Below are positions 8,840-16,270 of a DNA stretch of 17,031 nt, in pieces (the first letter of the stretch is position 1; each line of letters opens with the position of its first letter). This DNA comes from Lindgomyces ingoldianus (lineage: Eukaryota; Ascomycota; Dothideomycetes; Pleosporales; Lindgomycetaceae). The DNA is taken from NCBI RefSeq assembly GCF_010093535.1, contig NW_022985213.1, positions 218,433-235,463 of the forward strand. Reading direction: 5' to 3'. Both the position numbers and the translations under genes were made by a program. The notes under the pieces were generated by a model. The model was not told where the DNA came from. It did not search any database and saw only the letters and a list, made by a program, of their open reading frames with translations.

Positions 8840-9210
8840 TGTATCAATTCTTATAAATTGTTCTATCTCGGGTCGCCTAGAACCTATCTGAAGGGTCCCT
8901 GTATTAGCTCTAACCCTAACTTAATTCTTATAAATTGTATCTATCTTAGGTCGCCTAGGTTGCCTAGAACCTATCTAAAGGGACCCTGTATTGGCCCTGA
9001 CTCTGCCCTGCCCCTTGCTGTACCTCTATTCCCTTATGTATTTAGTTGCACCTTGCTCTTGTAGCTAGCTTAGTAGTTTTCTAATATCCTTTTATACAAG
9101 GCCTATAGGTGTTAATAGCATTCCTAGGTTCTAAGTCCCCACGCACTTCTATATGCCTCTAAGTAGATTCCAACTGCATTTAGACCTATTGTCTTGCCTG
9201 TGCTGTTACA
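8840..9210 (+). repeat. LTR-B left (5') LTR with 77-bp internal duplication
   Basis: It begins TGTATCAATTC and ends GCTGTTACA. An internal segment starting at AATTCTTATAAATTG occurs twice (8846 and 8923, period 77 bp) and contains GCCTAGAACCTATCT in both units. The solo LTR at 7602-7895 has one unit only, and 371 minus 294 is 77, so this duplication accounts for the length difference. No primer-binding site was recognised after 9210. Confidence 0.88.
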
Positions 9211-10625
9211 TTATATTAAAAAACTTACTTTTGCTAATAACAGCCTTGTTATAATATTACACTAATTATTTATTTAACTATGTCTAAGCTCTAAGAAGTG
9301 TTTAATTTAGTTTAGGTTATAATACTTACACACTGTTATATTAAACTATTTAGTTTATAAACTAGATTCTATTAACCTTTAGTTAACTAAAGCCTTTAGG
9401 TTTAAAACTTTTTATTCTCTAAAATTAAAATTACTTTTAAAAAAGTTATAAAAAGTGTGCTAAGGTAGAAACTTAAAGACTACTAATAACTTATTAAAAT
9501 TAAAGGCAACTGCTAATGTCTAACTAACTACTTTTTAATTCTAGAATTAAAATACGCTTTAGCTAAAGTAAGCTCTTTAAAGTTAATTAATAATTTATGT
9601 TAACAGCTTAACTTACTCTTGCAGCACTTAAAGCTATACTTTTACCTAATTTAAAGTTAACCTTTAGCAGTATATTTATTCTTAATTAGATTACTTAATT
9701 ATATGCACAGCTTAAGTAGCTAATCTAGCTAAGAACTGCTAGTTAACCTCTACTTACTACTAAATTACCTCTAATAACGCCTTATACTACTCTTACTACT
9801 TTAAGTGTAAGAGACCTTTTAGGCACTTTTTAAACTTAGTAAATTTACTTTACTAAACACACACCTAAAATTAGGATTTTTATAAATAGTAAAGAACTTA
9901 TGTTTAAATAATAGTAAGCCTTTATTATAAATAGACTTAATATTAATTTAGATTACTATTAAAGTAAGTGTGCACGCATAGCATTAATATAGGGACACAC
10001 AGCTAGTATTGCAAAGGATTATCTAGAGCTAGGATACCTAGCTAAATTAGACTAGTTTTAGTTTAAAAGTATAGAGGATATAATAAAGCTCTTATAAGCT
10101 TATTTTATTACTAGTTAGAAAAAGACTAAGGCATAGTAAGCATTCTAAACTTTTAGAATAAATTAAAAAAAAAGCATTTCTTACATTTAAAGCGCACTTT
10201 ATAAGTGTAGCTATTAAGAGAAGAGTATTCTAGTTAGATTAGCCTTTCTACTTATAAAAGAAGCTTTTTTCTAGCCTATAAGTACTAAATTATAGTTTTA
10301 AATATATCTAAGCAAACTTTTTTAAAGCTATAGTAGCCTACTTTGTAGCTTATAATCTAGAAAGAAGGACTTATAAGAAAGACTTTATTATTTTATTTAA
10401 ATTATCTCTAATTAATAAACTACACCTGCTACTTTAATAATTAATAACTACATATATAGCGTTTAGGTTTAAAAGACACTGCTAGTAGTGCAAAAGAATA
10501 CTTAGAGTAAGAAGACCTAGCTAAATTAGGCTAGTTTTAGTTTAAAGATGTAAAGGACATAATAGTAAAACTTTATACTATAATTACTACTAATAAAGAC
10601 TATTAGTCTATAGAGAGGGGGGTAG
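9211..10625 (+). pseudogene. Gag-like remnant inside LTR-B
   Basis: From ATG at 9280 (MSKLxEVFNL) a stop-ridden frame continues to about 9960, rich in Leu and Lys. From about 10005 a different frame reads SIAKDYLELGYLAKLD and then an FxTFxIN segment followed by helical sequence, which resembles retroelement Gag spacing. Near 10487 a similar stretch recurs (SSAKEYLE, then EDLAKLG), ending just before the polypurine tract. If these belong to one gene there are frame changes between them. No Cys-His knuckle or pol motif was found. The Gag assignment rests on position between LTRs and on general resemblance, so it is tentative. Confidence 0.4.
10612..10625 (+). other. Polypurine tract of LTR-B
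   Basis: AGAGAGGGGGGTAG lies directly before the right LTR (TGTAAT at 10626). It is the only long G run in this AT-rich interior and fixes the element's orientation as plus. Confidence 0.78.
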
Positions 10626-10669
10626 TGTAATAATTTTTATAAATTATTTTATCTTAAGTTGCCTAGAAC

Positions 10670-11029
10670 TGTTAGATTAAAGCACTGTTTCTAGGCTTCC
10701 TAAGATGAATGATGGGTTTAGATATGATGTATAGGATGATTGATTGATTGTATTGATTGTGTTGATTTATCGATCCTTTTTCTGCTCTACTCGTGTTGCT
10801 CGGCCTTTGTTTTTCCGATCCGAGTCCCTCGCGCACTAGCCCTATGCGCGACCAGCTTGCAACATGCTGCAATTTGCTGCAACATGCTGCAATTTGCTGC
10901 AACATGCTGCAAAATGCTGCAAAATGCTGCAATTTGCAGCAACATACTGTTCGAGCTTATTGCTCGTACTATGTAGCAGCTTTCGTCAAACGTTCCCCCT
11001 GTCTTGACAGTAGGTGCGCATATCTGACA
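10670..11029 (-). repeat. Solo copia LTR (360 bp) inserted in LTR-B
   Basis: It is bounded by TGTTAG and CTGACA and flanked by AGAAC at 10665-10669 and 11030-11034. The uninterrupted target GCCTAGAACCTATCT is present at 8876-8890. It is the same family and orientation as the LTRs of the copia element at 1-7435 and preserves the uninterrupted GCGCACTAGCCC site used by the Fot1-type element. It carries 8 units of the 10-bp array. It is little mutated compared with its host LTR. Confidence 0.94.
10864..10943 (+). repeat. 10-bp tandem array in the solo copia LTR (8 units)
   Basis: Eight units of TGCTGCAANN, ending with one TGCAGCAACA. It is the same array as at 7221-7350 with five units fewer. 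Confidence 0.88.
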
Positions 11030-11366
11030 AGAACCTATCTAAAGAGTCTCTATATTAGCTCTAACTCTAACTTAATTTTTATAAATTATATCTATCTTAG
11101 GTTGCCTAGGTTGCCTAGAACCTATCTAAAGGGACCTTATATTAGCCCTAACTCTGCTCTGCCCCCTACTGTACCTCTATTCTCTTATGTATTTAGTTGC
11201 ACCTTGCCCTTGTAGCTAGCTTAGTAGTTTTCTAATATTCTTTTCTATAAGGCCTATAGGTGTTAATGGCATTCCTAAGTTCTAAGTCCCCACACACTCC
11301 TATATGCCTCTAAGTGGATTTCCACCGCATTTAGACCTCTTGTCTTGCCTGTGCTGTTACAACTAT

Positions 11367-11480
11367 TATAAAGATAAAGTTTTTAGGTTTAATTATTAGC
11401 ACTAACAGCATGTGTAAGAACCTAGAGAAGGTAGCAGCTGTATATAAATAGCCTATACTAATATTAATTAAAAGCCTATA
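11367..11480. other. Short AT-rich spacer, possible old LTR fragment
   Basis: Between the ACTAT duplication and pogo-2 copy 2 there is about 110 bp without a coding frame. It contains a TATA-like TATATAAATAG (near 11440-11450) preceded by GGTAGCAGCTG. The arrangement resembles a promoter or LTR fragment, but no partner copy was found in the window. The last two bases (TA) are the left target site of copy 2. Confidence 0.35.
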
Positions 11481-11983
11481 ACATACTTTATAGGCAAGTT
11501 GCTTACACACCTAAGTTGCTTACTTTTACTAAGACCCTACTAAACTACTTTTCCTACACTAATACATTTCTAACAACACTACTTAGACGCGCTAAAAGGA
11601 CATTAAATACAGCTTACACTTTAGGCTTTTAAACAAGACGTAACACTTTTAAAATAACATGCTACAGCTATGTACAGCGTCTCTTTAAAGATAATAAACA
11701 ACTTACACACTAGACAACTTTTATAAGCTAATTCTATAGCTAACTTATAAAGGCTAGGTAATATTAAGAAGCAGGTAATTATTAAGCCTATGCTTACGCT
11801 ATATGTGTAAGGATTTTCCCTTTAGCTAGCAGCTATAGCTAATATAGCTAATTCTTTACACAATAAGTATAATCTAGGCTATGTTAGCATAAACTAGCCT
11901 AGTATGTTTATAAAGTCTTATTTAAAGATTAAAGTAAAGTTATAAGCATAAGTATAGTTAGTAGATATCTAGCCTATTATAAA
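11481..11983 (+). mobile_element. pogo-2 copy 2, 5' fragment ending in a fold-back junction
   Basis: After TA (11479-11480) the sequence ACATACTTTATAGGCAAG continues as the pogo-2 TIR (doubled TTGCTTAC motif) and then follows the full-length copy up to about 11956, the equivalent of about 13114. There it jumps to a 24-bp segment (11960-11983) that matches the same family in the opposite orientation (8181-8204; reverse complement of 13244-13267). No 3' TIR is present. It is truncated by rearrangement. Confidence 0.82.
11562..11956 (+). pseudogene. pogo-2 transposase pseudogene, N-terminal fragment
   Basis: This aligns with 12726 onward of the full copy. The start codon has become ATA (11562-11564) by a G-to-A change. 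It covers the helix-turn-helix and CENP-B-like regions and ends before the first DDE motif. In-frame stops are frequent. It is more strongly mutated than copy 3. Confidence 0.75.
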
Positions 11984-12642
11984 AGACTACTATTTAGACA
12001 CGTTGATTTTTCTCTTATAAATCTATTGTTGCGTTTGCTAAAAGGTTAACCTTCTAGCTAGCACAGCAGAAGGATATATATAGACAGATAGCTGTATGCG
12101 ACATCTATTAAGTAATAACTAGAAAATAATTATATTCTAGCTATCTCTTCTCTAGCAATTAGCTTACAATAAGAAAATTACAGGAGTTTTAACTATGTTA
12201 TTAATCATTTTGTTAAACACATTAGAAGTTGCTCTAGTAAATCTCCCCTGCTTAATTACTACTGTCAGCCTTTCTACAAGACCTAAGGTTATACTATAAA
12301 AGCTTATTAGAAGAGAACATTATCACAAGTTTTAGAGATAATAATCTATTAGAAATAAGTATTCTAAGCATAGCTAAGTAGAGAGGAGTTTATTAGCGTT
12401 ACAGGCCTTAGCGTTCAAATCTAATATAGATTAGCATGGTTATATAATACTATACTAAGTAGATATTACTCTAGGAACTATACCTCTCTAAGAACAGCAA
12501 TAACAGGTAGATAAGCAATCAGCATCAATACTCTTTAATAATAATATGTTAGAAATAATTAATGTTAGCTTTAAAGCTAACTATTTTGTCTTTTTTAAGA
12601 AATTACTATTAAAGAGAGGATAAAGAATTACAGGTGGGCAAT
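11984..12642. other. Unassigned AT-rich segment, LTR-like in places
   Basis: There is no open frame of note. A TATA-like run (ATATATATAGACAGATAGCTG) begins near 12074. A near-palindrome lies at 12119-12140, and a perfect 18-bp palindrome at 12564-12581 (GTTAGCTTTAAAGCTAAC). CTATTAGAAATAA near 12346 and TGTTAGAAATAA near 12547, about 200 bp apart, could be the two ends of something or two LTR starts. A second TATA-like site (GGTTATATAATAC) lies near 12440. It may hold a degraded LTR, but no terminal pair plus target duplication could be demonstrated. Confidence 0.35.
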
Positions 12643-12644
12643 TA

Positions 12645-12699
12645 ACGTACTTCATGGGCGAGTTGCTTACACACCTAAGTCGCTTACTTTTGCTAAGAC
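12645..12699 (+). repeat. pogo-2 copy 3, left TIR
   Basis: It begins ACGTACTTCATGGGCGAGTT. All differences from the right TIR in the first 45 positions are C (right) to T (left) or the complement, so this end has taken RIP-type hits that the other end escaped. Confidence 0.9.
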
Positions 12700-12725
12700 T
12701 CTACTACACTACTCTTCCTACACTA

Positions 12726-14381
12726 ATGCATTTCTAACAACACTACTTAAACGCGTTAAAAGAATGTTAGATGTAGCTTACACTTTAGGCTCTTAAATAA
12801 AACGCAACACTTTTTAACTAACGCGCTGCAGCTATCTATAGGGTCTTTTAAAAGATAATAAGTAACTAACGCGCTAGACAACCTTTCTAAGCTAATTATA
12901 TAGCTAACTTATAAAAGCTAGATAATAATAAGAAGCAGGTAATTATTTAGCACATACTTAAGCTAGATGCGCGAGGATTTCCCCCCTAGCTAGCAGCTGT
13001 GGCTAATATAGCTAATTCTTTACGCGCTAAGCATAATATAGGCTATGTTAGCATAAACTAGCCTAATATATTTATTAAGCGTTACTTAAAGCTTAAAGTA
13101 AAGTTTAAGTGTAAGTATAACTATAAGAGAGCCTTTTATAAAGATCCTGCAGTAATTTAAGGCTAGTTTAACCTTATAAAGAATATTAAAGCTAAGTATA
13201 GCATCTAGAATAACAACATGTACAACTTTAACAAGACAGGGTTTATAATAGGCTAGATATCTACTAGAGCAGTTGTTATAGGTTTAGAGAGATAAGAACA
13301 GCTAAAAGCAGTCTAGCTAGGCAACTAGAAGTGGACAACAGCTATCTAGGGCATTAATGCTAAAGGGTAGGCTATTTTACTTTTTATTATCTTTTAGAGT
13401 AGCAACTACCTTTTAAACTAGTATAAAAAGGAAAATCTACTCTAGGATTAAGTTATTGCAATCTCTAAGCGCAGCTAGACTACTAATTAGCTTAGTCTAA
13501 ACTAGTTAAATCACTTTAACGCGCATATAAAGAAGCGTACTGTTAGCAGCTACTGTCTGCTAGTTATTAACAGCTATAAAAGCTATAACTTGCTTTATTT
13601 CTAGTAATACTCTAAAGATAATAAAATTATTACTATTTACATACCTTTTTACTTATTGCACCTCTTATAGCTACTTAATGTAGGTTGTTTTGCTCCTTTA
13701 AAGAAGGCGTATAAGTGTTAAGCTAAAAACCTTATGTGTAACTAGATTACTTATATTATAAAAATAAAGTTTCTACTATCCTTTAAAGTAGCTTATAATG
13801 CTATAATTACTTCTAGTAATATCTAAGAAGGGTTCTAAGGCGCTAGATTAGTTCCTTTTAACCTATAATAGGTTATAATAGGCCTTAATGTAAAGTTGCG
13901 CACTCTATTACTACTACTACTAATATATAATAAGCCCTAGCAGTTGTAAACCCTAAGTAATACTTTAGAACTTAGGTTGTAATTAATGCTTATAAAGATA
14001 AAAATTTAAAAGCATATAAATAGTTTACTAACTTCTATAGTTAAGGTGTTTAAAAAAGTCTTAAAAGGGGCAGTAATAATTACACATAAGCTAGTGTTAG
14101 TGTAATAGGAAATTACTAAGCTTTAAGCAGCTAATAAGGCTGCTACATAACATAAATTACATAAAAGAAAGTAGATTAAGGCAGAAAGAACCTTAATAAT
14201 TTAGAAAGGCCTGTGCTTAACAGCTCTAAAGGAATTTAAAGCGCGCAGTAATAGAAAGAAGGCAAAGAAGCAGGTGCAAGCTAAAGTAGGTAAGCTATCC
14301 TAAAGGCGCTGCGGACAGTGCAATTAGACTGGGCATAACGCGCAAACGTGTAAGCAAGAAGCAGAAGTAGTATCTAAATAA
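12726..14381 (+). pseudogene. pogo-2 transposase pseudogene with C-terminal zinc knuckle (551 codons)
   Basis: The start is ATG at 12726. N-terminal residues contain a mutated helix-turn-helix (about 20-60), then a CENP-B-like domain with LDARGFPP and KRYLKLKVKFK (about 85-150). The DDE core is MYNFNKTG (Asn169), LLVINSYKSY (Asn282) and LLNVGCFAPLKKAY (Asn318). The last two are 36 residues apart as in DD35D, and all three catalytic Asp are Asn. The C-terminus has a CX2CX4HX4C knuckle (Cys529, Cys532, His537, Cys542: RRCGQC...GHNAQTC) followed by KQEAEVVSK and TAA. The start, the DDE codons and the knuckle are all in one frame, so no net indel occurred. Stops are abundant. If the TAA at 14379-14381 replaced a Gln codon, the next in-frame stop is at 14408. 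Confidence 0.9.
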
Positions 14382-14455
14382 TATTCTAGGCTGTACTGTA
14401 CTATATAGTGCCAGAGCAGGTTGTTATGGGCCATAATAGAGTTTGTTGGGGTGGG

Positions 14456-14510
14456 GTCTTGGCAAAAGTAAGCGACTCGGGTGTGTGAGCGACTCGCCCA
14501 TGAAGTACGT
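14456..14510 (-). repeat. pogo-2 copy 3, right TIR (nearly unmutated)
   Basis: The reverse complement begins ACGTACTTCATGGGCGAGTC and holds two direct copies of GAGTCGCT at TIR positions 16 and 33, separated by CACACACCC. It keeps its CpG sites. Confidence 0.9.
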
Positions 14511-14512
14511 TA

Positions 14513-14551
14513 ATACAATACAAAATGTAGAAGAGAAAGGCTGCGATAATC
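14513..14551. other. Short segment between pogo-2 copy 3 and the next pseudogene
   Basis: Thirty-nine bases after the TA target. They are probably the 3' untranslated end of the minus-strand transposase that stops at 14552. No TIR is visible here, so copy 3 may have inserted inside that element. Confidence 0.5.
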
Positions 14552-16270
14552 TTAATACATTCGTGCTATTAGGACAGCCTGTACAGACAGCACTAGAGTC
14601 CTCACTAGCTCGAGCGCTTCGCTTATCTGTGCTACTTTAACCTTTAGATCTATCGCATCTGTCTCTAATGCAGCACTCTTGCGCTTCTAACCACGTTTTC
14701 CTTTACTCTACGCTTTAGCTACATCCTTCTTAGCAAGCTTCTTTTGTGCCTTCTTAAGATTCTTATAGCTTATAACCTTTGCTGTTCTTATTACTAGTAA
14801 TCTAGTAGATTAGCAAACTTTAGCTTTATTATTTACTTTCCTTAGAAAGTAAATTTGTTCCTGCTAAAGGGCACGCTTAGTAAAGCATGTTTAGGCAGCA
14901 TTAGCAAATTTTTATATGTGCCTTTATAGGCGCTGTTTGCTTATCTTATCTTCTGCATAGACATCCTGTTTAATTAGGTTATGCAACAATGTAAGATCCC
15001 CTAGTGTTACTAGCATTTAGACTACTTTATCTTGTAGATAAACATTAATCTTATAGGTTCTAAGAGTAGAAATAGTTAGTTTAGTAGCTGTCTGTTTAGA
15101 CGATAGCTTTAGGATATCTACAAGTATTTTTTTAGGATTAAAGAGATACAAGCTGCTCACTTTCTATCCTGTAAAGATGTTTCTCTTAATAAAAGCTCTT
15201 TCTCTTACAGGGCTGTATAAATAGGTAAAATCTTGCTTACTAATTATTCTTATCCCTTCTTACTCTAGCTGTTTAATCTAGTTACAATAAGCTTCTTTTA
15301 GTAAAGTAAACACAGCAATATCACAAAGCTATAGCTTATAGGATGTATAAAAGAGAAAATAGCATAATAAAATGCTGTTCTTAAAACAAAATTCTAGGAT
15401 TTTAAAGTTTTTATACGTTCTAAAGCTGTTATATATTAGAATCTATACTTTTTAGTTAGCCTGTTCTTTAGTTTAAAGATTAAATACACGCTTAAGCTAC
15501 TCTAAGCTAATTTTAGAGTTAGTATATCTAGATTTAGAGTATACATAATGCTATCTAGGATTAGGATACATAGTCTAGTTAGCTTAATAGAATAAGGCTA
15601 GCTAGATTATTATTAGGTCTAGATACCTACTGTTAGCGCTAACACATTTAATTGTAGTTACTACTATATGCTTTACAAGCGCGCTTTAATAGCTTTATAG
15701 GTTATTCTTACTATTAAGGAACTTAACACTACTAAGCACACTTAACATCACCCCTGTCTTGTCTATGTTATAGACATTTTCTATTAAGATAGTCTAATCC
15801 TGCAGCACTTATCTAATTATATTAAACTAGTACACAACCTTATTATAGATATTATAGCAATTCTAGTCTAGCGCTGTACTTTTTCTTGCTTTTAGTTCTG
15901 TATAGCGTGTCTTAAAAGCCTAAGCCTAGATCTTGCCTAGAGGCTTAGCTAGTTTGTTTGTAGATTGCTAGCAAGCAACGCTAAAGGCTAAGAAAGGTAT
16001 ATGCTTTATTTACACAGGTTATTTAAATTTAGCTATTTATAATAAAAAGTATATAATAGCTTTTTCCTTATACAAGGTAAGATACTGTTAGCTCTAGCCC
16101 TTCTCTTCTTTTAAGCGTTTGCCATGTGCGCGATTATAGAGGGTAGAGCGAGCGGCGTTGTAATGTTCTACTAGGGCGCGGTATGTATTGCGTACGCTAT
16201 GAGAAATGCCTTGTGCCAGCACTTAGCTTGCTTAGTCTATGTTAGCTTTAGTTAGTTACTATAGAAATAG
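14552..16270 (-). pseudogene. Third DDE (pogo-type) transposase pseudogene, about 570 codons
   Basis: Reading from the right, the frame gives VLAQGISHSVRNTYRALVEH and then NAARSTLYNRAHGKR (a psq-like helix-turn-helix), a middle DNA-binding region ending FKTRYTELKARK, and the DDE core. The first motif is VYNIDKTGV (Asp at 15763-15761 kept), the second LIYNSF (expected CDGF; Asp now Asn at 15430-15428), the third LCDIAVF (Asp at 15322-15320 kept), 36 codons after the second. The tail is basic (KKAQKKLAKKDVAKA, KGKRG), and the gene ends IARMY before TAA at 14554-14552. Codons at 16126, 15775, 15430, 15322 and 14554 share one frame. The start codon is uncertain: two in-frame stops lie at 16256-16261, and upstream is a short TATTAC-type repeat. 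The family is close to fungal DDE-1 superfamily endonucleases and distinct from the two other pogo families here. Confidence 0.85.
14831..14854. other. Perfect 10-bp inverted repeat with 4-bp loop
   Basis: ATTTACTTTC at 14831-14840 and GAAAGTAAAT at 14845-14854 are separated by CTTA. It lies within the C-terminal coding part of the third transposase pseudogene and is probably a chance product of coding sequence plus RIP, since no T run follows it. Confidence 0.4.

Larger units (their letters stand above)
8840..11361 (+). mobile_element. LTR-B: complete gag-only LTR element with ACTAT duplication
   Basis: The two LTRs are 8840-9210 and 10626-11361; both are exactly 371 bp once the solo copia LTR and its duplication (365 bp) are subtracted from the right one. 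Both sides are flanked by ACTAT (8835-8839 and 11362-11366). A polypurine tract (10612-10625) next to the right LTR sets the orientation as plus. The interior is only 1415 bp, contains a degraded gag-like frame and has no trace of protease, reverse transcriptase or integrase. This is the architecture of a large non-autonomous LTR derivative, mobilised in trans by an autonomous relative. A normal element with pol deleted is an alternative. LTRs and interior are strongly RIP-like. Confidence 0.88.
10626..11361 (+). repeat. LTR-B right (3') LTR, interrupted by a solo copia LTR
   Basis: It runs from TGTAAT (10626) to GCTGTTACA (11361), with the solo copia LTR at 10670-11029 plus one duplicated AGAAC. 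It shares the internal duplication of the left LTR, so the pair derives from the same parent. It has more C-to-T and G-to-A changes than the left LTR. Confidence 0.88.
12645..14510 (+). mobile_element. pogo-2 copy 3, full length (1866 bp)
   Basis: It is flanked by TA at 12643-12644 and 14511-14512 and by 55-bp TIRs. It contains one transposase pseudogene in the plus orientation (12726-14381). It serves as the reference for the truncated copies at 7436-8800 (minus) and 11481-11983 (plus). Family features are TA target, TIR starting ACGTACTTCATGGGC, a DDE core with DD35D spacing and a C-terminal zinc knuckle, all typical of the fungal pogo/Fot1 group. Confidence 0.92.

Noticed and set aside
8858..9064. 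Open frame of 68 codons
   Set aside because: It lies entirely inside the LTR-B left LTR; the repeated RTYLKGPCI segments simply reflect the 77-bp duplication.
10672..11215. Open frames of 78, 86 and 140 codons
   Set aside because: They span the solo copia LTR and its junctions with LTR-B. No conserved coding pattern is visible and the frames cross insertion boundaries.
12176..12634. AATTACAGG at 12176-12184 and 12626-12634 as a target duplication around a 450-bp insert
   Set aside because: The intervening sequence has no LTR or TIR termini next to the repeats, and a 9-bp match is weak evidence in this composition.
14443..14640. 65-codon plus-strand open frame
   Set aside because: It runs through the unmutated right TIR of pogo-2 copy 3 into the antisense of the third transposase C-terminus.
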